Origin: Pseudomonas sp. MF4836
GTDB taxonomy: Bacteria; Pseudomonadota; Gammaproteobacteria; Pseudomonadales; Pseudomonadaceae
DNA: 64,000 nucleotides
Direction: 5' to 3'
Assembly (NCBI RefSeq): GCF_002018875.1
Contig: NZ_MVOL01000007.1
Coordinates: forward strand, 310,001-374,000
Part shown: in pieces, positions 34,498 through 42,772 of the stretch
How the letters are laid out: each line of letters begins with the position of its first letter
Numbering within the stretch: the first letter of the stretch is position 1
Program-made: the position numbers and the translations under genes
Notes under the pieces: model-generated
Told to the model about the DNA's origin: nothing
What the model saw: the letters and a program-made list of their open reading frames with translations, nothing else
Database searches by the model: none

Positions 34498-35784
34498 ATG
34501 GGCACGCACGTTATCAAGATGCCGGACATTGGCGAAGGCATCGCAGAAGTTGAACTCTCGGTCTGGCACGTGAAGGTGGGCGACCTGGTGGTCGAAGACC
34601 AGGTCCTGGCCGATGTCATGACCGACAAGGCGATGGTCGACATCCCCTCCCCGGTCCACGGCAAGGTGATTTCCCTGGGCGGTGTGCCCGGCGAAGTGAT
34701 GGCGGTCGGCAGTATCCTGATCAGCATCGAAGTCGAGGGCGCGGGCAACTTCAAGGAGTCCAGCCAACCCGCGGTGCCTGCCAAGGCGCCAGCGGCTGAA
34801 CAACCGGCGCCCCAGGCGGCGGCCCCTCAGGTGCAGGCCAAGCCAGCACCAGCGCCCGCCAGCGCTGCCGTCAGCCGTGCCGCCAACCCGGCACCGGGGG
34901 CCCGGGATGCCGACGAGCGTCCGCTGGCTTCGCCGGCAGTGCGCAAACACGCGCTCGATGCCGGGATCCAGCTGCGCCTGGTCCAGGGCAGCGGCCCTGC
35001 CGGGCGCATCCTGCATGAAGACCTGGACGCCTATCTGGCCCAGGGTTCCCGTGCGGCCTCGACGCCGGCGGCGTATGCCCAGCGCCACGATGAAGAGCAG
35101 ATCCCGGTGATCGGCATGCGCCGCAAGATCGCCCAGCGCATGCAGGACGCCACCCAGCGTGCCGCCCACTTCAGTTATGTCGAGGAAATCGACGTCACCG
35201 CCGTGGAAGAGCTGCGCGCCCACCTCAATGAAAAGCACGGCGCCAGCCGCGGCAAGCTGACCTTGTTGCCGTTCCTGGTGCGAGCCATGGTCGTGGCCCT
35301 GCGTGACTTCCCGCAGATCAATGCGCGCTACGACGACGAAGCCCAGGTCATCACCCGCCTCGGCGCGGTGCATGTCGGCGTCGCCACCCAGAGCGACATC
35401 GGCTTGATGGTGCCGGTGGTCAAGCATGCCGAGGCTCGCAGCCTGTGGGACAGCGCCGCGGAAATCGCGCGCCTGGCCAACGCCGCGCGCACCGGCAAGG
35501 CCGCCCGCGATGAGTTGTCCGGTTCGACCATTACCCTGACCAGCCTCGGCGCGTTGGGCGGAATTGTCAGCACACCGGTGCTGAACCTGCCGGAAGTGGC
35601 GATTGTCGGGGTCAACAAAATCGTTGAACGGCCCATGGTCATCAAGGGCCAGGTGGTGATTCGCAAGATGATGAACCTCTCCAGCTCGTTCGATCACCGG
35701 GTGGTCGATGGCATGGACGCGGCGCAATTCATCCAGGCCATTCGCGGCCTGCTCGAACAACCCGCCACCCTGTTTGTGGAGTAA
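34498..35784 (+). CDS. bkdB: Branched-chain 2-oxoacid dehydrogenase E2 (dihydrolipoyl acyltransferase)
   Basis: A 428-residue core subunit. The lipoyl domain covers residues 1-80, with the lipoylated Lys44 in MTDKAMVDIPSPV. An Ala/Pro linker runs to about 140. The E3/E1-binding domain follows (PLASPAVRKHALDAGIQLRL to HEDLDAYL). The catalytic domain has IPVIGMRRKIAQRMQDATQR and, near the end, SSSFDHRVVDGMDAAQFIQA with the His and Asp of the HxxxD motif. It lies directly between bkdA2 and lpdV. Confidence 0.96.
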   Translation: MGTHVIKMPDIGEGIAEVELSVWHVKVGDLVVEDQVLADVMTDKAMVDIPSPVHGKVISLGGVPGEVMAVGSILISIEVEGAGNFKESSQPAVPAKAPAAEQPAPQAAAPQVQAKPAPAPASAAVSRAANPAPGARDADERPLASPAVRKHALDAGIQLRLVQGSGPAGRILHEDLDAYLAQGSRAASTPAAYAQRHDEEQIPVIGMRRKIAQRMQDATQRAAHFSYVEEIDVTAVEELRAHLNEKHGASRGKLTLLPFLVRAMVVALRDFPQINARYDDEAQVITRLGAVHVGVATQSDIGLMVPVVKHAEARSLWDSAAEIARLANAARTGKAARDELSGSTITLTSLGALGGIVSTPVLNLPEVAIVGVNKIVERPMVIKGQVVIRKMMNLSSSFDHRVVDGMDAAQFIQAIRGLLEQPATLFVE

Positions 35785-35787
35785 GCA

Positions 35788-37179
35788 ATGCAACAGACTC
35801 TAAACACCCGGCTGCTGATTATCGGCGGCGGCCCTGGCGGTTATGTGGCGGCGATTCGTGCCGGGCAGCTGGGCATATCGACCATCCTGGTCGAAGGCCA
35901 GGCGCTTGGCGGCACCTGCCTGAACATCGGTTGCATCCCGTCCAAGGCGCTGATTCATGTCGCCGAACAGTTCCACCAGACCCTGCACCACAGCCAGGGC
36001 TCGGCCCTGGGGATCAAGGTCGCGACGCCGACCCTGGACATCGGCCAGAGCGTGGAATGGAAAGACGGCATCGTCGATCGCCTGACCACCGGCGTCGCGG
36101 CCCTGCTGAAAAAGCACAAGGTGCAGGTGATCCAGGGCTGGGCCAAGGTGATCGACGGCAAGACCGTGGAGATCGAAGGCGCCAATACCCGTATCCAGTG
36201 CGAGCACCTGCTGCTGGCCACCGGCTCGAAAAGCGTCAATCTGCCGATGCTGCCGATCGGCGGGCCGATCATTTCCTCCACCGAAGCCCTGGCGCCCAAG
36301 GCGCTGCCCAAACACCTGATCGTGGTCGGCGGCGGCTACATCGGCCTCGAACTGGGGATCGCCTACCGCAAGCTGGGCGCCGAGGTCAGCGTGGTCGAAG
36401 CCCAGGATCGGATCCTGCCGGCCTATGACACGGAACTGACCCAGCCGGTGGCCGAATCCCTGAAAAAGCTGGGGCTCAAGCTGTACCTCAAGCACAGCGT
36501 CGAAGGCTTCGACGCCGCGAAAAACACCCTGCAAGTGCGCGACCCGAATGGCGAAACCCTGCACCTGGACACCGACCAGGTGCTGGTGGCGGTCGGCCGC
36601 AAACCCAACACCCAAGGCTGGAACCTGGAGGCGCTGAACCTGGAGATGAATGGCTCGGCGGTCAAGATCGACAACCGCTGCCAGACCAGCATGCGCAACG
36701 TCTGGGCCATCGGCGACCTCAGCGGCGAGCCGATGCTGGCCCACCGCGCCATGGCCCAGGGCGAAATGGTTGCCGAGCTGATTGCCGGTGAACACCGGGA
36801 ATTCAACCCGGCCGCGATCCCGGCGGTGTGCTTCACCGATCCGGAACTGGTGGTGGTCGGCAAGACCCCGGACGAAGCCAAGGCCGCTGGCCTGGATTGC
36901 ATCGTCTCGAGCTTCCCGTTCGCGGCCAACGGTCGGGCCATGACCCTGGAATCGAAAAGCGGCTTCGTGCGGGTGGTAGCGCGGCGCGACAATCACCTGA
37001 TTCTCGGCTGGCAAGCGGTGGGCGTCGGCGTGTCCGAGCTGTCCACGGCCTTCGGCCAGTCCCTGGAAATGGGCGCGCGCCTGGAAGACATCGCCGGCAC
37101 CATCCACGCCCACCCGACCCTGGGCGAGGCGGTGCAGGAAGCGGCGCTGCGGGCTTTGGGACATGCGCTGCATATGTAA
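35788..37179 (+). CDS. lpdV: Dihydrolipoyl dehydrogenase E3, branched-chain complex specific
   Basis: A 463-residue flavoprotein that reoxidises the lipoyl arm. The FAD site is LLIIGGGPGGYVAAIRAGQL and the redox disulfide is in GGTCLNIGCIPSKALIHVAE. The NAD site is LIVVGGGYIGLELGIAYRKL, and the active-site His-Glu is in HAHPTLGEAVQEAALRALG. It starts three bases after bkdB. Its place as the last gene of bkd identifies it as LPD-Val rather than the E3 of other complexes. Confidence 0.95.
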   Translation: MQQTLNTRLLIIGGGPGGYVAAIRAGQLGISTILVEGQALGGTCLNIGCIPSKALIHVAEQFHQTLHHSQGSALGIKVATPTLDIGQSVEWKDGIVDRLTTGVAALLKKHKVQVIQGWAKVIDGKTVEIEGANTRIQCEHLLLATGSKSVNLPMLPIGGPIISSTEALAPKALPKHLIVVGGGYIGLELGIAYRKLGAEVSVVEAQDRILPAYDTELTQPVAESLKKLGLKLYLKHSVEGFDAAKNTLQVRDPNGETLHLDTDQVLVAVGRKPNTQGWNLEALNLEMNGSAVKIDNRCQTSMRNVWAIGDLSGEPMLAHRAMAQGEMVAELIAGEHREFNPAAIPAVCFTDPELVVVGKTPDEAKAAGLDCIVSSFPFAANGRAMTLESKSGFVRVVARRDNHLILGWQAVGVGVSELSTAFGQSLEMGARLEDIAGTIHAHPTLGEAVQEAALRALGHALHM

Positions 37180-37214
37180 GGGGCAGCGCTGCGCCGATTG
37201 AACACCGCACAGCA

Positions 37215-37280
37215 CGCTGACATTCCTGTGGCGCCTATCCTGGCCAGCGCAGCCTGACGGCAGCGGCTAGGGGTCGGGAT
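37215..37280. repeat. REP-like repeat between lpdV and ilvE
   Basis: GGCCAGCGCAGCC followed by GACGGCAGCGGCTAGG near 37235-37270 is one more copy of the family seen at 4740-4806. The rest of the 292-base gap to ilvE holds no gene. Confidence 0.55.
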
Positions 37281-37471
37281 GGCCCAGGGCGGGAATTTGC
37301 TCCCGTATTCCGGACAATGGCGAAACGATTCATGAGCAAGCTACGTTTTTTTGCTCCCCTCCCATCGTCCGGGATGCGGTACACCCCCGGAATGCAGTAT
37401 TGTTGTGCCCATCCAAAAAAACGTCAGAAACCTTGAGCCGTTCCGACGGTCGTCAAGTGATAGAGGGTGTC

Positions 37472-38491
37472 ATGGGTAACGAAAGCATCAATTGGGACAA
37501 GCTGGGTTTTGACTACATCAAGACAGACAAGCGCTATCTGTCGCACTGGCGCAATGGCGAGTGGGACGCAGGCACCCTGACCGAAGATAACGTGCTGCAC
37601 ATCAGCGAAGGCTCCACGGCCCTTCACTATGGCCAGCAATGCTTCGAAGGCCTGAAGGCCTACCGCTGCAAGGACGGCTCGATCAACCTGTTCCGTCCCG
37701 ACCAGAACGCCCTGCGCATGCAGCGCAGCTGCGCCCGTCTGCTGATGCCGCATGTTTCCACCGAACAGTTCGTCGAAGCCTGCAAGGCCGTGGTCAAGGC
37801 CAACGAGCGTTTCATTCCGCCTTACGGCACCGGCGGCGCGCTGTACCTGCGCCCGTTCGTGATCGGCGTGGGTGACAACATCGGCGTGCGCACCGCACCC
37901 GAGTTCATCTTCTCGATCTTCGCCATTCCGGTCGGCGCCTACTTCAAGGGCGGCCTGACCCCGCACAACTTCCTGATCTCCAGCTTCGACCGTGCGGCGC
38001 CTCAAGGCACTGGTGCGGCCAAGGTCGGTGGCAACTACGCCGCCAGCCTGATGCCAGGTTCGGAAGCCAAGAAGAAAAGCTTCGCCGACTGCATCTACCT
38101 GGACCCGATGACCCACTCCAAGATCGAAGAAGTCGGCTCGGCCAACTTCTTCGGGATCACCCACGACAACAAGTTCGTCACGCCGAAGTCGCCTTCGGTG
38201 CTGCCAGGCATCACCCGCCTGTCGCTGATCGAACTGGCCAAGAGCCGTCTGGGCCTGGAAGTGGTCGAGGGCGATGTGCTGATCGACAAACTGGCTGACT
38301 TCAAGGAAGCCGGTGCCTGCGGTACCGCCGCGGTGATCACGCCGATCGGAGGCATCGAATACAAAGACCAGCTGCACGTGTTCTACAGCGAAAGCGAAGT
38401 CGGCCCTGTGACCCAGAAGCTCTACAAAGAGCTGACCGGCGTGCAGACCGGCGACGTTGAAGCGCCAGAAGGCTGGATCGTCAAGGTCTGA
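37472..38491 (+). CDS. ilvE: Branched-chain amino acid aminotransferase
   Basis: A 339-residue PLP enzyme of fold type IV, transaminating valine, leucine and isoleucine and their 2-oxo acids. It is of the longer, BCAT-II type: ALHYGQQCFEGLKAYRCKDG near residue 50, GGALYLRPFVIGVGDNIGVR, and GTGAAKVGGNYAASLMPGSE with the Schiff-base Lys. KEAGACGTAAVITPIGGIEY is the C-terminal cofactor loop. The start at 37472 follows GAGGGTGTC and gives the family length. It lies 292 bases downstream of lpdV and the bkd operon, so transamination and oxidative decarboxylation are encoded side by side. A strong terminator follows. Confidence 0.95.
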   Translation: MGNESINWDKLGFDYIKTDKRYLSHWRNGEWDAGTLTEDNVLHISEGSTALHYGQQCFEGLKAYRCKDGSINLFRPDQNALRMQRSCARLLMPHVSTEQFVEACKAVVKANERFIPPYGTGGALYLRPFVIGVGDNIGVRTAPEFIFSIFAIPVGAYFKGGLTPHNFLISSFDRAAPQGTGAAKVGGNYAASLMPGSEAKKKSFADCIYLDPMTHSKIEEVGSANFFGITHDNKFVTPKSPSVLPGITRLSLIELAKSRLGLEVVEGDVLIDKLADFKEAGACGTAAVITPIGGIEYKDQLHVFYSESEVGPVTQKLYKELTGVQTGDVEAPEGWIVKV

Positions 38492-38509
38492 TTTGACGCT
38501 GTACCCAAC

Positions 38510-38549
38510 AGGCCCGCCCTTCATCACTGAACGGCGGGCCTTTTTGGTT
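38510..38549 (+). terminator. Rho-independent terminator after ilvE
   Basis: AGGCCCGCC (38510-38518) pairs with GGCGGGCCT (38533-38541), followed by TTTTTGGTTTTTG. Confidence 0.88.
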
Positions 38550-38578
38550 TTTGTTGCGGGGCAATGGCAACGATCTAT

Positions 38579-38599
38579 ATGATAAGCATTATCATTCAT
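38579..38599. promoter_or_regulatory. Fur-box-like site before the sigma factor gene
   Basis: ATGATAA-GCA-TTATCAT (38579-38595) is a perfect 7-bp inverted repeat and agrees with much of the Fur consensus (GATAATGATAATCATTATC). It sits 30-50 bases before the ECF sigma factor start, where iron repression of the locus is expected. Confidence 0.75.
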
Positions 38600-38628
38600 G
38601 ACCTCCCCTGCCCCGGTATCTCCCCGCC

Positions 38629-39150
38629 ATGCCTTCAAGCGCCCAAGTCAGTGCCTGCGATGTGACCGAGCTGTATCGGCAACAGCACCAATGGTTGAAA
38701 AACTGGCTACGCCTGCGGTTGAACTGCTCCCACAGCGCGGCGGACCTGGCCCAGGACACCTTCCTGCGCTTGTTGAACAAGCCTGAGCCGGTGGAGATCC
38801 AGGCCCCGCGCAGCTTTCTGACCAAGGTCGCGAAAAGCGTGCTGAGCAATCACTACCGGCGGCAGAAACTGGAACGTGCCTATCTGCAAGCCTTGCAGGC
38901 GGTCCCGGAACAGTTGGTCCCCGACCTGGAAACCCAGGCCATCCTCCTCGAAACCCTGTTAGAACTGGACGCCGTGCTCGAACGCCTGGAGCTGCCGGTG
39001 CGCAAGGCGTTCCTCTGGTGCCAGCTCGATGGCCTGAGCCTTGGGGAAATTGCCGAGCGCCTGGAGGTTTCCGTGACGACGGTGAAGCGCTACATCGTCA
39101 AGGCGGGAGCCCTGTGCATCATGCTCGACGACAGCCTGGACCTGGTTTGA
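38629..39150 (+). CDS. ECF sigma factor, FecI/iron-starvation type
   Basis: A 173-residue sigma-70-family protein. Region 2 includes LRLNCSHSAADLAQDTFLRL and SFLTKVAKSVLSNHYRRQKL. Region 4 includes VRKAFLWCQLDGLSLGEIAE and RLEVSVTTVKRYIVKAGALC, a clear helix-turn-helix. It should transcribe the TonB receptor gene in response to a ferric siderophore. A Fur-like box lies just upstream. The FecR-like gene overlaps its stop. The ATG at 38629 has no strong ribosome binding site, so a slightly different start cannot be excluded. Confidence 0.92.
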   Translation: MPSSAQVSACDVTELYRQQHQWLKNWLRLRLNCSHSAADLAQDTFLRLLNKPEPVEIQAPRSFLTKVAKSVLSNHYRRQKLERAYLQALQAVPEQLVPDLETQAILLETLLELDAVLERLELPVRKAFLWCQLDGLSLGEIAERLEVSVTTVKRYIVKAGALCIMLDDSLDLV

Positions 39151-40160
39151 GCCCGCCGCTGCCCACCCGCGCCGGCGCCGAGGCCCAGCCGATTACCGCG
39201 GCCATCGCGGAACAGGCGATGCAATGGCAGCTCGACCTGCAGCAGCCGCCCATCAGCGAGGCCACCCTGACCGCCTGGCGCAACTGGCGCCAGGCCCATC
39301 CGCTGCACGAAAAAGCCTGGCTGCGGGCCGAAGCCTTTGCCCAGCGCATGGACCAGGTGCGCCAGCAAGGCCACAGCGCCCTGGCCAGCGCCACCCTGGG
39401 CCCGAGCCTGCGCCCCACCCTCAGCCGCCGCACTGCGCTCAAGCAATTGGGGGTGCTACTGGCCGTCGGGGCCGGGGCCTGGAATGCCCGGGACCTGGCG
39501 CTGGTGCAGGACTGGAGCGCCGACTACAGCACCCGCGTCGGCCAGCAACGCCGCCTGACCCTGGTCGACCAGACCCGGGTCCAGCTCAACACCGACAGCG
39601 CCATCAAGCTGCGCTTCGACCAGGACCTGCGCCGCATCAGTCTGCTGCGTGGGGAAATGCTGGTGACCCTCGACCGCCAGTCCGGCCTGCCGCCCCTCAG
39701 CGTGGACACCGCCGAGGGCCGCATCGAAACCGTGGCGGCTCGCTTCAATGTGCGCCAGGCCGCCGGCGTCACCCTGCTCGGGGTCTATGAGGGCAGCGTG
39801 CAAGTGCAACCGCGCAACCCGGGGCAGCCGGCCCTGACCCTGAACGCGGGCGAGCAGCTGCGCTTCGATCGCCAGGGCCTGCTCTCGCGGCAACCCCAGG
39901 GTGCGTCGCAGCCGGCCTGGAGCCAGGGCATGCTGGCGGCCCAGGGCCAACGCCTGGCGGACTTTCTCGAAGAACTGGGGCGCTATCGCCCCGGACACCT
40001 GGGGTGCGATTCGAGTCTGGCCGACCTGCCGGTCTCGGGCACCTTTCCCCTGGCCGATACCGACCGTGTCCTGAATGCGGTGGCCGAGACCCTGCACCTG
40101 GAAGTCCGCCCCTTCACCCGCTATTGGGTGACCCTCAAGCCCCGCACCCTGGCCGGCTGA
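39147..40160 (+). CDS. FecR-family anti-sigma/sigma regulator
   Basis: A 337-residue membrane-anchored partner of the ECF sigma factor. An N-terminal cytosolic domain (AIAEQAMQWQLDLQQPPISE, FRxW-like TAWRNWRQAHPLHEKAWLRA) is followed by a weak transmembrane stretch near residues 95-112 (LKQLGVLLAVGAGAWNARDL) and the periplasmic FecR domain (DWSADYSTRVGQQRRLTLVD, ISLLRGEMLVTL). No good ATG exists at the right place. The TTG at 39147, overlapping the sigma gene stop as TTGA, gives a full-length protein and translational coupling. That start is inferred. Confidence 0.85.
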   Translation: MSPPLPTRAGAEAQPITAAIAEQAMQWQLDLQQPPISEATLTAWRNWRQAHPLHEKAWLRAEAFAQRMDQVRQQGHSALASATLGPSLRPTLSRRTALKQLGVLLAVGAGAWNARDLALVQDWSADYSTRVGQQRRLTLVDQTRVQLNTDSAIKLRFDQDLRRISLLRGEMLVTLDRQSGLPPLSVDTAEGRIETVAARFNVRQAAGVTLLGVYEGSVQVQPRNPGQPALTLNAGEQLRFDRQGLLSRQPQGASQPAWSQGMLAAQGQRLADFLEELGRYRPGHLGCDSSLADLPVSGTFPLADTDRVLNAVAETLHLEVRPFTRYWVTLKPRTLAG

Positions 40161-40243
40161 CATTTATTTTGCTCAAGGGTGGTCCGATTTGCTCGCTCGC
40201 GAGACTTAACCCCCAGAACACTGACATTCATGGGGATCCACAC

Positions 40244-42676
40244 ATGCAACTCGTCGTACGCAAGGGCCGGGGCTGGCACGTTTCACTCAAGCAAAACCTG
40301 GCGGGCGCGGTCGCCCAGGGCCTGGCCTGCATGACCACCGCCAGCGTGGTGCTGCTGGCACCGACCTGGGTCCAGGCTGCCGAACAGGCGCAACAGGATT
40401 TCGACATCCCCGCCGGCAGCCTGGCGGGTGCCCTGACCCGCTTTGGCCAGACCGCCCATATCCTGCTGTCGTACCCGACGACCCTGACCGACGGCCAGCA
40501 GAGCGCCGGACTCAAAGGGCGTTTTGACATCGACTCGGGGCTGGCCCTGCTGCTCGCCGGCACCGGCCTGCAAGCGACTCGCGACGCCACGGGCAACTAC
40601 TCGTTGCAGGCGCGCAAAGCCGGCGACAGCAGCCTGGAACTGGGCGCGGTGTCGATTTCCGGCAAGGCGCCGGGGTCGACCACCGAAGGCACCGGCGAGT
40701 ACACCACCTACTCTTCCAGTAGCTCCACGCGCCTGAACCTGACACCCCGGGAAACCCCGCAATCGATCACGGTCATGACCCGCCAGCGCCTTGACGACCA
40801 GAACCTCAGCACCCTGACCGACACCCTGGAAGCCACCCCCGGGATCATCGTCACCCGCGACGGCCTGGGGGCGGAAACCGACAGCTACTGGTCCCGCGGC
40901 TTCGCCATCCAGAACTACGAGATCGACGGCGTGCCGACCAACACCCGCCTCGACAACTACTCCCAGAGCATGGCCATGTACGACCGGGTCGAAGTGGTGC
41001 GTGGCGCCACCGGCCTGATCAGCGGCATGGGCAACCCGTCGGCGACCATCAACCTGATCCGCAAGCGCCCGACCCACGAAGCCCAGGCCAGCATCAGTGG
41101 CCAGGCCGGGACCTGGGATCGCTACGGCGGCGGCCTCGACGTCTCCGGTCCGCTCACCGACAGCGGCAATGTGCGCGGGCGCCTGGTGGCCGACTACAAG
41201 ACCGAAAGCGCCTGGGTCGACCGCTTCAAGCAGCAGACACAACTGATGTACGGCATCAGCGAGTTCGACCTCAGCGAAGACACCCTGCTGACCCTGGGCT
41301 TCAGCTACCAGCGCACCGATGTCGACTCGCCGCTGCGCACCGGCCTGCCGACGCGCTTCAGCAGTGGCGAACGCACCGACTTCAGTCGCTCGACCAACAC
41401 CTCGCCGACCTGGTCCTACAACGACCACCAGCAGACCAGCTACTTCGCCTCCATCGAACAGCAACTGGGCAACGGCTGGAGCGGCAAGGTGGAGTTCACC
41501 CACGCCGAGAACCAGTTCGACGAGCTGTTCAACTTCGCCATGGGTTCGGTCAACAAGGACGGCAGCGGCCTGACCCAACTGCCGGTGCGTTTCTCCGGCA
41601 CCCCGCGCCAGGACAACCTCGACCTGTACCTGACCGGCCCCTTCAGCCTGTTCGGCCGCGAGCACGAGTTGATCGGTGGCGTGACCTTGTCCCAGTACAA
41701 GGAAAGCACCCCGAGCTGGGGCGGCTGGCGCTATGACTACGCCGGCTCACCGGCCGGCCCCATCGACAATCTGTTCGACTGGGACGGCCACTCGCCCAAG
41801 CCCAGCCAGAGCGTAAGCGGCAAGTCGTCGATCGATGAAAACCAGTACGCCGCCTACCTGACCTCGCGCCTGCGCCTGACCGATGACCTGAGCCTGATCC
41901 TCGGCAGCCGGGTGATCAATTGGAGCAGCGACACCTCCGACCGTCCATACGGCGGCGACGAAACCAAGGTCAAGCGCGAAGAAAACGGCGTGTTCATCCC
42001 TTACGCAGGGGTGGTCTACGACCTCGATGACACCTGGTCGGTGTACGCCAGCTACACCAGCATCTTCAACCCCCAGGCGTCCTGGGTGCGCAGCGAAGAC
42101 AACAAGCCACTGGAGCCGATGCAGGGCAAGGGGTATGAGATCGGCGTCAAGGGCAGCCACTTCGACGGCCGCCTGAACTCCAGCCTGGCGCTGTACAAAC
42201 TGCAGCAGGACAACCTGGCGATCTGGCAGCACGACAATGTCTACAGCGCCGAGCAGGACACCACCTCCAGGGGCGTGGAACTGGAGTTCAACGGCGAACT
42301 GGCCGAAGGCTGGCAGGCCTCCGCCGGCTACACCTACTCGGTCACCACCGACGCCGACGACCAGCGGATCGTCACCGGCCTGCCGCGCAACAGCTTCAAG
42401 ACCTTCACCAGCTATCGCCTGCAAGGCCCGCTGGACAAGCTGACCGTGGGCGGCGGGGTCAACTGGCAGAGCAAGGTCGGCGGCGACCTGCACACCTTCA
42501 CCCAGGGCAGCTACGCGGTGACCAACCTGATGGCGCGCTACGACATCAGCCGCAACCTCAGTGCCTCCCTTAACGTCAACAACCTGTTCGACCGCACCTA
42601 CTACAGCAACGCCGGTTCCTACGGTAACTACGGCGCGCCGCGCAACCTGATGACCAGCTTCAAGTACAACTTCTGA
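40244..42676 (+). CDS. TonB-dependent ferric-siderophore receptor with signalling domain
   Basis: An 810-residue outer-membrane receptor. The signal peptide ends near residue 46 (WVQAAEQ). An N-terminal STN signalling domain (FDIPAGSLAGALTRFGQTAH to GLQATRDATGNYSL) contacts the FecR partner. A plug with TPRETPQSITVMTRQRLDDQ and a 22-stranded barrel follow, closing NLFDRTYYSNAGSYGNYGAP and a terminal Phe. It is of the FpvA/FoxA/FhuE-like group of siderophore receptors, with the exact siderophore unknown. GGGGAT precedes the ATG. Gene order sigma, FecR, receptor is the standard cell-surface signalling set. Confidence 0.92.
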   Translation: MQLVVRKGRGWHVSLKQNLAGAVAQGLACMTTASVVLLAPTWVQAAEQAQQDFDIPAGSLAGALTRFGQTAHILLSYPTTLTDGQQSAGLKGRFDIDSGLALLLAGTGLQATRDATGNYSLQARKAGDSSLELGAVSISGKAPGSTTEGTGEYTTYSSSSSTRLNLTPRETPQSITVMTRQRLDDQNLSTLTDTLEATPGIIVTRDGLGAETDSYWSRGFAIQNYEIDGVPTNTRLDNYSQSMAMYDRVEVVRGATGLISGMGNPSATINLIRKRPTHEAQASISGQAGTWDRYGGGLDVSGPLTDSGNVRGRLVADYKTESAWVDRFKQQTQLMYGISEFDLSEDTLLTLGFSYQRTDVDSPLRTGLPTRFSSGERTDFSRSTNTSPTWSYNDHQQTSYFASIEQQLGNGWSGKVEFTHAENQFDELFNFAMGSVNKDGSGLTQLPVRFSGTPRQDNLDLYLTGPFSLFGREHELIGGVTLSQYKESTPSWGGWRYDYAGSPAGPIDNLFDWDGHSPKPSQSVSGKSSIDENQYAAYLTSRLRLTDDLSLILGSRVINWSSDTSDRPYGGDETKVKREENGVFIPYAGVVYDLDDTWSVYASYTSIFNPQASWVRSEDNKPLEPMQGKGYEIGVKGSHFDGRLNSSLALYKLQQDNLAIWQHDNVYSAEQDTTSRGVELEFNGELAEGWQASAGYTYSVTTDADDQRIVTGLPRNSFKTFTSYRLQGPLDKLTVGGGVNWQSKVGGDLHTFTQGSYAVTNLMARYDISRNLSASLNVNNLFDRTYYSNAGSYGNYGAPRNLMTSFKYNF

Positions 42677-42718
42677 CCCGCAGCGATCGGCAGCGCGCCC
42701 AGCGCACCACCGGTCATT

Positions 42719-42758
42719 AAAAAACCCGCCTTTCGCAGCTGCGATCGGCGGGTTTTTT
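42719..42758. terminator. Bidirectional terminator between receptor and giant adhesin genes
   Basis: AAAAAACCCGCC (42719-42730) pairs with GGCGGGTTTTTT (42747-42758), with T-runs on both strands, between two convergent genes. Confidence 0.85.
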
Positions 42759-42772
42759 ATGCCGGCGTGGTC

